Positions 50,400 through 60,430 of a stretch of DNA of 64,000 nt are shown piece after piece; positions within the stretch are counted from its first letter, which is position 1; every line of letters starts with the position of its first letter. Location of the stretch: positions 682,001 to 746,000 of the forward strand of contig JAADJZ010000014.1 of assembly GCA_011032825.1 (NCBI GenBank). The letters are read 5' to 3'. The position numbers were made by a program, and so were the translations under genes. The notes under the pieces are model-generated. The model was not told the DNA's origin. It worked only from the letters and a program-made list of their open reading frames with translations, and did not search any database. Source of the DNA: Massariosphaeria phaeospora (Eukaryota; Ascomycota; Dothideomycetes; Pleosporales).

Positions 50400-53300
50400 C
50401 TAAGCGTTGCACTCGCACTGAGCATGATCGACTACTCCCCAAGAATGGCAGGAGGCACAGGATTGCTTGCCTTGGTGGTATTAGCGGGAAGGGCATCGAG
50501 TAAAAGGGTTTCGGATACTTACAAGCGTGTCCACATTTCAGTCGTGCTCCACAGGTTGCAGTGCATCTGTAGTCCTCGTCATTGACGTCGACGCCACATT
50601 CAACCTTCACTGGGTGTCCACATTCGGGTACTTTCCGGACAACCATAACTGTGCACTCCACGGATTTTGGAGCTTGAGATTGCCAGCACAGTAGGCTTTT
50701 CACCACATGACCACAAGGGAGTTCGAGATCGATGTCTTTTACCGGCACTCCACATTGCAGATCGCATTTGTCTCCGCAGAGCTTCCGGCAAACATGATCG
50801 CAGCCTGGCTTCGTCCTTTTGCACGGTTCAAGACATTTAACGTCTGCGTCAGATAATTAGTAAACTAATTGCAAGCTGATGTATTCCTCCACTTACTGTT
50901 GTGGCGCAAGTCTGGATGGCATTTCTGTATGCAGATATGTCCGCACTTTAGACGGCGAGCGCACGGCAGCGAACATCCTCCTTCCGGTGAGTGGCGTTTG
51001 AAGTCGTCGGGTTTCGAGGCTAATATTGGGGTATCCGGATGTCTAGTACAGGATAGCTCCAAGGCCGGCCCAAAGTTGCCTTGGTCTTTGAGAGTCCTTA
51101 TAACTTTGGCCCACATCGGAACGCCGGCGCTAGTTCTGCTGTTTCCAACAATGTACATGCCGTGTTTTGCTCGGCTGAGGAGTACGTTGATACTATATAT
51201 CGCGTTAGTTGACGAAACTTGTATAGAAAAGAGGGCTTACCGATTGGAGGTTTTCAGAAATCCGCATCTGTTTGCGTTATTAGACCGAACAAGGGAGACA
51301 ATGACGACTTTGGCCTCTTCGCCCTGGAAGTTATCCACGCTAGCAACCTTCAGACACTGAAGAAGGCTGGTCTTCTCAGGCGCTTTCCGTGGAAGTTCAG
51401 AAAAGTTGTCATCAACCATACCGGCATTCTCGAGAGCCTCGACATCCCGGTCGTCAAGAGCAATCTCACTGACAGCGGCAAGCGCATTTCTGAACTTGAA
51501 CACCTGGCCAAGATACGGAGTTAGGACTGCAATGTCTTGTGGCAGGTACACCCCTTGTGATAGAAGATGCGCGACGAGACAGACTACGTAGGCGATCTCG
51601 AAGTCGTTCGACTTGGACATCGATAGCTGGTCGTCCGACTCGGATCCTACTTCAGGCCAGCTATGATCGAGCCAGAACAAACGCCTCTTCATTCCTGCCA
51701 CTTCCGGATAGAGTGATACGATCGGGTCGTCTTTGAGATTTGGATACACGGTATTCCGGATCAAGGCCGATATGGAGGGATGCATACGACGTTGTGTCTG
51801 CAGCGTGCTAAAGGGCAACCTGGTACCCGGGATTCCTTCCGGTGGACTCACAAGACGTTCAAATAGTGACATATCAAGCGAGTACGGTTTGCCACGATAG
51901 CTTTCAGAGGTGAGTTCGTAGTTGTCGACCGAAGGTTTCAGCTGGAGATGATCGCCGATGAGAATGGCATGCTCCACCGATGGTAGCAAAGCCGTCAGAG
52001 TATGGCTTTCTAGTATCTCGCCAGCTTCTTCGACGAGAATAGCCTTGATAGGTAAACGTTTAAGCAAGCCTACATTTCGAGCTAGTCCAGATGTCGTAAC
52101 TCCGATAATGTCCGCTTGCTCTAAGCACCGTTTGTCGACCTCTTGTCTTACGGCATCAAGGGCATCCTTGCTCTTTCTGTATCCTTTCACAACCGAGAGA
52201 ACCCGATTTCTATGTGACATCTGACAGGCATTCATCCAAAACGCATGGAGATCTTTTCGCTCACTAGACGACATACCCCAGACACTGCATTCGGCCTCCA
52301 AGAGTTGAGGTATTGTCCGATTTTGCGGGCGACCTTTGGAGGTTCCCAGTAACCATTTTGGAATGACGGGATCGGGGTTCGGTGAAAATCCTTGATATCC
52401 TTCTTGGTCTTTGCTCCAGAATTGGTTGAAGTAGACCGGATAATTATTCTCCAAGTAGCTCTCCAGGCTGTTGATACCGTCCGTCATACCTAGAGTCATA
52501 ATCACTTCGTTGACGTGATTCGCGTTAACAGCCAAAGTTTGTGACCGCGCATGGCTCTCATGCTTCTCGACACGGGTACGAACAATCTGCTTACTGGCGT
52601 CCCGAAGATTGAACCCTTGTAGTCGTTCGCTCTTTGATCCGCTGCCGATTCGTACGATTTCACGAATTCCGCTGTCTAAACATTTCTCCAGAGTCTGGTC
52701 GAGAGCATGGTTGGTGTATGTTATAGCCAGTATCGGCCCCAGGTCCGCTGTGCTCTTGTTCTCCAACAGCACTTGGAGTAACGCTACACTGGAGAAACTC
52801 TTGCCACTACCAGGCGGGCCTTGGCAGAGACTGAGACTCCGTGACAACGCATGTGCGAGCGCTTCCGCTTGTTTTTCATCCAGTGTTGATCCCCTAACAA
52901 GAGAATTTGTGTCAAATGACTCGTTTGGCGAAAGGATTAGTTTTGGTCCCTCCGAAACGAGACAGTCCAGATTGAATTGGAAGTTTTGCTGCTGAGCATA
53001 GAGAGGGGGGCTGATGTCTTGGACGTCGGCTGTGGGTTGCAAAGGGGCAAGATATTCCGCGAATGGGACGTCTTTCCTTGAGATCATCGATTGCAAAGTG
53101 GTCAACGTATGCCTGAAGGCCTGCAAAAGTACCTTGGGGAACTCGAATAGCCTCATATTGTTGAAAGATTTGTAACGTGAGAAATAGTCGGCGATTGTTG
53201 AAGTGTCCTGCTCTTCCGCAAGTGCAAGGGTAACAATGGCTCGCCGCGGGTGTCTTTCGAGATCCTGCCAAATTTTCTTTTTCGGACCACCTTGCAGAGA

Positions 53301-54548
53301 ACCGCTGCCCTCTTTGCCAGAGTTCTGATGATCTCGGATCTCGGCAACAGTACAGAAAATAGCATGACCAGAAGGATCCAAAATGCAAACGAGTGCTTCT
53401 CTCTGGAGCCGTTTGTTCGATTCCCACCAGTCTTTGCGCGCTTTTTGGCTGCAACCTTGCACCACTTTAGGCTGATCTATGGACACGGTAATGACGAGAC
53501 CCTGTAGTTCGTCACAAGACAGGCCTTCAAATTCCAAGTTGTAGTAAGTGTTTGTTCGCAATCCGGTGTTGGATCGCTTCGACTTGACCTCTGAACGAAG
53601 GGATTCTCTGATTTTCCCTGTTACCTCCTCCCTATAAAGACGGAAGTGCCTATCAATCAACCCATCCATTCCGGAAAGATGGAGTTTTGATGGATCGAGT
53701 ACTGGAAGGTACGGGTCCCTATCGCATATGATTTCTTGAAAAGTCGGTAGGATCTGAATCTTCCTGATGTCCTCGAAATCATTGTTGTGCCTCTGGCCAG
53801 CTACAGATAGATGACCCGGCGCATCTTGTCCGAACCGAGCTCGGTCCTCGTCGGATTCTTTTGCTGGAAGCGCTGTCTCAGTTGGATCTCGTCCCGCTAG
53901 ACTGTTCTTTGCACGTTCGAGCCATTTCTTGGCTTTTGTAGTGGTCAGATCCTCTCCGTTATCTTTTGCGGATTCGACGGCAGACTCAAACATATCGAGC
54001 AGTGATCTGAAGTTTTTGACCAGCGGCGGGGTTCCGTTGGTATTGAGAACCTGGGCAAACGTTGCTAACGTAGGCTCGAGCTCTTCTAGAGAGAGTGTAG
54101 TAGCGATGCTTGCGACGGACTGGAACAAGCCAAGTGCATAATCGCCGTGTGGGCCAAAAACGGTGTGGTAGATCGTAGCTACTGGGCCCTCAAGCAATCC
54201 AGAGCGCAGAACCTTGGGGTAGCTAACCACTTCAAAGAAGGGTAACATAGTTGACTGGAAGATCTCCTGCTGAGCACCGCTTGAAGTCTTCTCCAAGTCA
54301 AGTTGGACGACTTCGAGAACTCTCTTTAGGCCTTTATCGGACGCGAGCGACTGTATGACATATTGCATATCGCCTACGTCAGAAGTGATGAGCTCGAAAG
54401 CTTCCTGGAAAAAGCTGCTACAGGCCTCTTCCGTAGTCGAGGATTTCCATCGGCGTAGTCGCGTATGAGCATCCTCTGCCTTCCCTCGGGACTTTGCGGA
54501 CTTCGATTTGGACTTTTGATTAGTGCGGCCTTGCTTGTGAGGAGCCAT
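50400..54548 (-). CDS. SF1 RNA helicase with NF-X1 zinc fingers (ZNFX1/Hrr1/SAD-3-like)
   Basis: Exons 54548-51241, 51192-50897, 50843-50523 and 50470-50400 give 1331 aa. After a basic N-terminus (KSKSKSAKSRGK) comes a large family-specific region of about 530 residues. The UPF1-like superfamily 1 helicase core follows: Walker A LCQGPPGSGKS near residue 575, TYTNHALDQ, a Walker B variant VEEAGEILE near 837, IGDHLQLKPS, QRRMHPSISAL, VDNFQGEEAKVVIVSLVRS, and VLLSRAKHGMYIVGN across intron 1. The C-terminus carries NF-X1-type Cys/His repeats (CGHICIQKCHPD, CEPCKR-like CLEPCKRTKPGCDHVC, CGARLKCGHAC), ending CHSWGVVDHAQCECNA. This order is that of animal ZNFX1 and the fungal RNAi-linked helicases S. 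pombe Hrr1 and Neurospora SAD-3. A role in small-RNA silencing is thus likely by family; no Argonaute, Dicer or RdRP gene is in the window. Confidence 0.85.
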
Positions 54549-55238
54549 CTTGCAATTCTAGCCGTGCCGGCACGCGAAAGGAAGTCAGCCACCGTTTGAC
54601 GCACAGATGAAGCGTTTATACTCACTTGATTGACCACTTAGGGTGCACTGGAGGGAGAGATCTGCGGGGCGCAGACAATACCGCGATCGCACGAAGGAGC
54701 AGCAGGATATATGGATGAGTGTTCTGGGGGGTGCCGAGAAAGTTTGCTGCGGGATACGGAAGCAAAGTTTCCCCGGGCCGACCACGAGCGGTGTGGAGGA
54801 AGGTGCAAGGCACCTGCTTACCTCTCGGCTATAGCGAAAGCCACTTTCGCACAAGACGATGATGACGATGAGAAAAGGTTTATGGAACTTAGGTCCCAGT
54901 GGGCCTGAAACAGTCGCGCTGTCATGGCACATCCGAACTGAAATTAACGACTACCACGCTTGCCCAAATTCGTTGGGAAGCATGTGAAGGCAAGGAAAGG
55001 AGAGGAAAGCAAGTAGCTACAACCAAGACACATGTAACACAGAGGAAAGACCACACTTAGCCAGAGGGCGAACGATAGGAAACATGTATAACTCCAAGCC
55101 GAACATTCACTACGAGAGTCGAGAGGTTTTCCTTTTCGAATGCTCTGTCACAATGGTATACTGTACTCGTCACCCACTAAATTACCATATAGGTACGATA
55201 TGGCATCGCCCAGCTCGATGCCGTGCTCCAGCAAACAT
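54549..55238. other. intergenic region upstream of the helicase
   Basis: These 690 bp lie between two minus-strand genes. They should hold the helicase promoter on the left and the 3' UTR of the 333-aa gene on the right. Several overlapping short frames are open on both strands with no recognisable product. Confidence 0.5.
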
Positions 55239-56240
55239 TCACTTCTTAGCCTCGGAGCCCGGAATACCCACCGCAAGAATACCCTCCCTCTGCATCCTCT
55301 GAGCGTGTTTCCTCAGCTGCCCCGTCGTGCGCTTCGCCTCCCTCTCAAACGCCGCCCACTGGCCCGCCGACCCGCCTACCTGTCCCTCCTGCACACCACC
55401 ACTCTCCATCTTCAGTCCCTCAATCTCCTTAGCAAACAGCGCCCCTATATTCACGCCTTCGCCTCCTTTCTCCATACCCAACTTTACACGCTCCATAGCC
55501 GCCATCTCTTTCTTTGTCTGGCGCACCCCAGCCCGCATCTCCTCGACCACCTTGCCCAGATCGTACGTGCGCACCTTGGTCTTCGCGCCCGCGGGTTTCG
55601 GGCTCGCCTGCGCGGTGAGCACCTTGGTTGCGTGCTCGTGGTTGGCTAGGATGGTCGCCAGATAGGCCAGCGCGTGATCCATCTGCAGGACCCAGCGCCG
55701 CTGCGTGGTCGTCTTGTCGTGCTCGACGAGGCGCTCGTAGTTGGCCATTAGCTCGCGCATCTTCGCGTTGCGGGCCTCGTTCTGCGCGAGGTAGTGCGCG
55801 AGGACGGCGTCTTGCTCTTTGAGGATCCTGGCGGTGGCGCGGCGGAGGTTGTGGAGGTCGAGGACGCTGCGTTGGTGCATGGAGGTCTTGAGAGCGGCGG
55901 CGACGGCGCTGGTGAAGAGCAGGGCGTTGAGGGGGAGGAGGATGGCGGCGCCAAAGCGCGAGGGGTAGGAGAAGAAGGCCCAGAGGAATTGTGCGAGGAT
56001 GAGGGGGCCGTAGAGTTTGAAGAAGAGTGGATGGAAGATGGTTGTCGGGCCAATTGCTAATAGGTGATGAAAGGTGCTGGATAAGGAACGGAAGGGATCG
56101 GCGGTCGTGGTGGACATGGCAGGCGTAGATGCGGCAGGTTGGATGTCTGTAGACGTGGTCGTGTCCGTGGTCATGGTCATGGGTGGCTCGCTGACGGTCG
56201 TGTTGATTGGCGCCATTGTACGGATCTGCGAGTCACCCAT
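55239..56240 (-). CDS. membrane/coiled-coil protein, unknown function
   Basis: A single exon of 333 codons plus stop, started at ATG 56240 (MGDSQIRTMAPINTTV). Codons upstream in this frame lead only to a GTG, so 56240 is the first ATG. A Thr/Met-rich N-terminus of about 45 residues is followed by one or two hydrophobic segments near residues 70-120 (LILAQFLWAFFSYPSRFG, AILLPLNALLFTSAVAAAL). The rest is a long, charged, helical region that looks like coiled coil (ILKEQDAVLAHYLAQNEAR, EMRAGVRQTKKEMAAMERV, FEREAKRTTGQLRKHAQRM). It ends AVGIPGSEAKK. There is no enzyme motif. I do not recognise the family; a membrane-anchored scaffold is the simplest reading. Confidence 0.7.
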   Translation of the reverse strand: MGDSQIRTMAPINTTVSEPPMTMTTDTTTSTDIQPAASTPAMSTTTADPFRSLSSTFHHLLAIGPTTIFHPLFFKLYGPLILAQFLWAFFSYPSRFGAAILLPLNALLFTSAVAAALKTSMHQRSVLDLHNLRRATARILKEQDAVLAHYLAQNEARNAKMRELMANYERLVEHDKTTTQRRWVLQMDHALAYLATILANHEHATKVLTAQASPKPAGAKTKVRTYDLGKVVEEMRAGVRQTKKEMAAMERVKLGMEKGGEGVNIGALFAKEIEGLKMESGGVQEGQVGGSAGQWAAFEREAKRTTGQLRKHAQRMQREGILAVGIPGSEAKK

Positions 56241-56445
56241 TGAAGTTGTAGGTGGGGAGCTGTGTGGTGTATCGATGACGTTATGCGCGGCGGAAGAGCT
56301 TGTTATCGGTTGGGAGAAAAGACTTCTCGAGCTGCGCCAAGAGCAACCCTCTTTCACCTGGAGTGAAAGTGTTTTCTTCCTAACGCGCTCTTTCTAGTAG
56401 TGGCATCTAATCAGTTTGCACATTATAGACTTCCTATTAAGCTCC

Positions 56446-58851
56446 TTAAACTTCGTCTTCAAACCCAAGGCTGCCCGCATTCCCTAGGAACTCGGCGTTT
56501 CCGCTACCATTCATGAGAGCATCCACATCGATCCCACCACTGGTCAGATACCGCTCACTAACACCCACGTTCACTCGCTGGCTCAGCATGCCTTTCAGCT
56601 CTGCTCTTATAGCCTGCATTTCGCCCTTTGACATCTCGCTCGCCTCCTTCTCCTTCTTTTTTCTCCCAGCCCCACGGCCTTTCCGGCCCTTCGCCTCGGT
56701 ATCAAACGTTTCGCTATCGTAATCGACACCCAGCTCGTCAGCAGCAGCCCGCATCCAGTCATCTTCGCTGTGCTTCTTTTCCTTGGCTATGACGGTGTCG
56801 GCAAGTTGCTTGGAAAGCGTCGCTCGGGGTTTTAGCTTTGAGACGATCCGTCGGTCGATGTCGAGGGTGCGAATGAAGTACGCAGATTTCTTCGTCTTTT
56901 CGGAGCCCTGCGTCCGGGCGTGCACTTTGGCCACCAGGCGCCGCACTCCGCCGACTTCCTCTGGTGCGCAGATGAGGATGCTGGATCCGGATGCTTCCGC
57001 GCGGGCGGTACGTCCAGAGCGATGCACATACATGTCCGCTGCACGGGGAAGGTGATAATGGATAACAAGCTCTACGCCTCGGATGTCAAGCCCTCTGGCT
57101 GCGACATCGGTGGCGACAAGTATCGAGCCTGGTCGCTCGGTAAAACGTTCGACAGATCGGAGTCGTGCTTTTTGTGGCATTTGTGAATGTAAAGGTAGTG
57201 CCGGAAGAGCAAGGTTCTGGAGAAACGGCGCTACCCGACGAACCGCAGATATGGAATTTGTGAAAACGAGCGCTCGCTTCTTGGGATAGAACATTAGTAG
57301 TGCGTAGAGGTAAAGATCTTTCTCTATGCCAGCACACTCGATCAGACCCTCCTTTAACCTCGTTGCCATCTGCGACGATGGGTTCGCATCGATAAACTTC
57401 GGCTTCTCTTCTCTAAAGTGGAGCTTCTTGAGTAGATATTCCATAGATTCTTGCTTGTTCATAAGATCGCCGCCACCTTGTTTCGCTTTACTAGCAAGTT
57501 TTTGCTGTAAGCCTTTATGGAATGTTGCCGAGAAGACCAAAGTCTGGCGTTGCACATCGGGACGGGTAGAAGAAGTTGGCTCATCATCTTCCCCCTTGTT
57601 ATCCCGCTCCAGTACTTTGAGGATTTCCCCAAGCTCCTTATAATTTCCGTGGCTCAGCAAGCGATCTGCTTCGTCCACTACCAAGAACCGGATTTGCTTG
57701 AGAGAGTTCAACAGCCCTTGGCCGCTGCTGATTACTTCCCACAATCTTCCAGGCGTGCCCACAATGATGTCTGCTTTTTCGAGTCGTCGACGCTGCTTCT
57801 GTACAGAGAGTCCACCGGTAATAGTGGCTATTGACGGGCCTTCGAAATCACCTCCGGAGCAGAGTGCGGCCAAATGCGCAGCTAGCTGATGTGCAAGCTC
57901 CCGCGTGGGCGAGATTATCAAAGCAACAGGTGACTTATCGCCCGCTGACGCAGGAGGCGATGAGAGGAAAGATTCTAAAATCGGAATTCCGAAAGCAAGT
58001 GTCTTGCCCGAGCCGGTTGAGGCTTTGCCAATCACATCGTGTCCGGCCAGTATTTCTGGAATGGTGGAGGACTGGATCGGCGTGGGTTCGGAGAACTTCA
58101 ACCTTGAGAGCGAATCGAGCGTCTGCGGCGAGAGATCCAATTCGCCCCAAGCCGTTACGTCCACCTCTACGTCCTCATCATCACCAGACTGGTCAGCAAG
58201 AATGTCAAAAGCGCCTCTATTGGTAGTTTCAACTGGGTTTTGACGTAGCGTCTTCTGATGCTTCGTCTCGTCCCCATTTGCTGCCACATCGGCAATTGGC
58301 TCCTGCTCGGCGGTATCGCTACTCTTGTCATCTTTCTTCTTTTTCTGTTTGTCTTTCTTCTTGGGTTTCTTATCAGCGCCATTGACGCCCTCCTCGGATA
58401 TCGCAAGCTCTTCGGTCTCGGGCTCAACACTAGCCTCTGGAGGCGCACTTTGTTCTACATCATCATCCTCGCTGAACCCTTCCCATGATTCATCTTCAAC
58501 CTCGCCGCCTTGTTGGTTATCCAATGCCTCCTTCAGCTTCCTGTCAGCCTCGTCCTCTAACCTCTTGCCCTCCTCTTTCTCCTTTGCAACCTGCTCTTCC
58601 GTCTTCGTGGTCTGAAACGACATATGTCCAGTTGTATCATCCTTCACAACATCTACATCATCGATCTCCTCCAGCCCGAAGAACCCTTCAAAGTCATCCA
58701 AACGGTCTGGCATCGACACGTCCTTCCATTGTAACTCGTCTAGTCGCACGCGGCGTTTCACCTTGGGAGGTTTCGTTGCTGTGGATTGGTCAAGCTTCTG
58801 GCGTTTGGGGGCGTTTGCCGACGGTTTCTTGGGATCGCGCGGTCGCTTCAT
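56446..58851 (-). CDS. MAK5: DEAD-box RNA helicase MAK5 (60S ribosome biogenesis)
   Basis: Nucleolar ATP-dependent RNA helicase needed for large-subunit rRNA processing; DDX24 is the animal homologue. A single exon of 801 codons plus stop. The ATG at 58851 begins MKRPRDPKKPSANAPKRQK and is the first ATG in frame. The acidic/basic N-terminal extension includes WKDVSMPDRLDDFEGFFGL, typical of Mak5. In order: Q-motif region KFSEPTPIQ, motif I ASTGSGKT near residue 276, PTRELAHQ, TPGRLWEV, DEAD as VDEADRLL near 392, SAT as FSATFHKG, RGLDIRGVE, and HRSGRTARAE. A long insertion before the SAT motif and the Lys/Glu-rich C-terminal tail (GRKGRGAGRKKKEKEAS) fit this subfamily. The gene diverges from TRM7, another RNA-processing gene, with 373 bp between start codons. 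Confidence 0.95.
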   Translation of the reverse strand: MKRPRDPKKPSANAPKRQKLDQSTATKPPKVKRRVRLDELQWKDVSMPDRLDDFEGFFGLEEIDDVDVVKDDTTGHMSFQTTKTEEQVAKEKEEGKRLEDEADRKLKEALDNQQGGEVEDESWEGFSEDDDVEQSAPPEASVEPETEELAISEEGVNGADKKPKKKDKQKKKKDDKSSDTAEQEPIADVAANGDETKHQKTLRQNPVETTNRGAFDILADQSGDDEDVEVDVTAWGELDLSPQTLDSLSRLKFSEPTPIQSSTIPEILAGHDVIGKASTGSGKTLAFGIPILESFLSSPPASAGDKSPVALIISPTRELAHQLAAHLAALCSGGDFEGPSIATITGGLSVQKQRRRLEKADIIVGTPGRLWEVISSGQGLLNSLKQIRFLVVDEADRLLSHGNYKELGEILKVLERDNKGEDDEPTSSTRPDVQRQTLVFSATFHKGLQQKLASKAKQGGGDLMNKQESMEYLLKKLHFREEKPKFIDANPSSQMATRLKEGLIECAGIEKDLYLYALLMFYPKKRALVFTNSISAVRRVAPFLQNLALPALPLHSQMPQKARLRSVERFTERPGSILVATDVAARGLDIRGVELVIHYHLPRAADMYVHRSGRTARAEASGSSILICAPEEVGGVRRLVAKVHARTQGSEKTKKSAYFIRTLDIDRRIVSKLKPRATLSKQLADTVIAKEKKHSEDDWMRAAADELGVDYDSETFDTEAKGRKGRGAGRKKKEKEASEMSKGEMQAIRAELKGMLSQRVNVGVSERYLTSGGIDVDALMNGSGNAEFLGNAGSLGFEDEV

Positions 58852-59224
58852 TGTGGACCAGGGGGTGAACAACGGCCGAAATGCTGTAGGATGGTTGTGG
58901 AGATATTTTTTTCTGAGAATGTCGGAGGTCGGGAGTTGGAGCCCCGCATCGGCTAAACTTGCCGGTCCGATAAGCGAACACTTTCACGTGGGGTACACTT
59001 TCCCGAGGTCACGTCTTTCCCCTAAGCATCACTCGATTCAACAATTCTACCCCGGCTCTAGAAAGCTTCACGAGGCCACTAGGATAAGAATCCAGGTTCA
59101 TAGAATCATCAACCACCATCGTTCTAAACTGGACAGCCTGTATCTAAGCAGCTCTCGCACCTCAGTAGTCTTGCTGAAAAATATATCAAGTTACTCCGTA
59201 CTGTATTCCATCTTCCTCGCCAAC
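58852..59224. promoter_or_regulatory. divergent promoter MAK5 / TRM7
   Basis: These 373 bp lie between the start codons of two genes acting in RNA maturation. A TACTCCGTA motif at 59192-59200 lies 24 bp before the TRM7 ATG. No TATA box was identified. Confidence 0.5.
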
Positions 59225-60376
59225 ATGGGCAAGTCCTCCAAAGACAAACGCGACGCCTACTACCGCCTCGCCAAAGAACAAGGCTGGCGCGCCCGCTCCG
59301 CCTACAAACTGCTACAACTCGACGAGCAATTCGACCTCTTCGCCAACGTAACCCGCGTCGTCGACCTCTGCGCCGCGCCCGGGTCCTGGAGCCAAGTTCT
59401 CTCCCGCGTGCTCATCAAAGGCGAGAAGTTCGGCCGTGCGGGCTTGGAAGAGAAGAAGGCCGAGACACGCAGATATGTGCTGGGTCTCGATGAAAAAGAG
59501 GAGGAGTCAAGCACGCAAAATGGAGCGGTAGAAGAGACGGAGCCACCGAAGAAGAGAGGAAGAGAGGGCGCGCGGATTGTCTCGATTGATTTGCAGCCTA
59601 TGAGTCCGCTCGAGGGCGTTACTACGCTGAGAGCGGATATCACACGCCCTTCGACCATTCCGCTCCTTCTTAGAGCCCTGGACCCGGACACGTATGACCC
59701 GGCCGCGTTGTCTAGTTCTCCCTCCCAACTAGTCGATCTCGTCATCTCCGACGGCGCGCCCGACGTAACCGGACTTCACGACCTTGACATCTACGTGCAG
59801 AGCCAACTGCTCTGGGCCGCACTGAACCTCGCCCTGTGCGTCCTGAAGCCCGGCGGTAAGTTCGTAGCGAAGATCTTCCGGGGCAAGGATGTCGATCTGC
59901 TGTTTGCGCAGCTGAAGATCGTGTTTGAGAGGGTGAGGGTCGCGAAGCCGCGAAGTAGTCGCGCGAGCAGCATCGAGGCGTTTGTGGTGTGTGAGGGGTT
60001 CTGTCCGCCGGCAGGGTTCAAGCCAACTTTAGACGCCCCGTTAGGGGCTGGGACTCAGATACCTACTGCCAAGCCCAAATCCCGACAAGACGCAGAAGTG
60101 TCACGGACAGTCAGGGATGACGGAGTTGTGGAGTTGGATTTTGGGGATGAAAAGGAGGATAGGGACGATGTTGAAGAAGGGGGAGCACAATGGATAGCCC
60201 CGTTCCTTGCATGCGGTGACTTGTCGGCGTATGACTCAGATGCTACATACCATCTACCAAAAGATAGGGTCAGTCTGGATCCTGTGCAGCCACCGACCGC
60301 CCCTCCGTACAAGCGGGCGTTGGAGATGAGAAAGTTGGCTGGTGGTGCATATGGCAAGACAAAAGGACAGTCATAG
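59225..60376 (+). CDS. TRM7: TRM7, tRNA 2'-O-ribose methyltransferase (FtsJ family)
   Basis: Methylates the ribose 2'-OH of nucleotides 32 and 34 in the anticodon loop of some tRNAs, in yeast with partners Trm732 and Rtt10. A single exon, 383 aa. The ATG at 59225 gives MGKSSKDKRDAYYRLAKEQ, colinear with yeast Trm7; the frame is open further upstream but would overlap MAK5. The SAM site is VVDLCAAPGSWSQVLSR. The catalytic K-D-K-E tetrad is Lys28, Asp176 (VISDGAPDVTG), Lys216 (GKFVAKIFRG) and Glu251 (SSIEAFVVCEGF). An acidic insertion at about residues 72-116 separates the first two motifs and makes the protein longer than yeast Trm7 (about 310 aa). The end shows ACGDLSAYDSDATYH and PPYKRALEMRKLAGG. 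The stop lies only 54 bp from the GPI16 stop. Confidence 0.95.
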   Translation: MGKSSKDKRDAYYRLAKEQGWRARSAYKLLQLDEQFDLFANVTRVVDLCAAPGSWSQVLSRVLIKGEKFGRAGLEEKKAETRRYVLGLDEKEEESSTQNGAVEETEPPKKRGREGARIVSIDLQPMSPLEGVTTLRADITRPSTIPLLLRALDPDTYDPAALSSSPSQLVDLVISDGAPDVTGLHDLDIYVQSQLLWAALNLALCVLKPGGKFVAKIFRGKDVDLLFAQLKIVFERVRVAKPRSSRASSIEAFVVCEGFCPPAGFKPTLDAPLGAGTQIPTAKPKSRQDAEVSRTVRDDGVVELDFGDEKEDRDDVEEGGAQWIAPFLACGDLSAYDSDATYHLPKDRVSLDPVQPPTAPPYKRALEMRKLAGGAYGKTKGQS

Positions 60377-60430
60377 TGACGAGCTCCCTACAAATCAAGA
60401 TAATAAGTTCATTAACTACGACATCGACCC

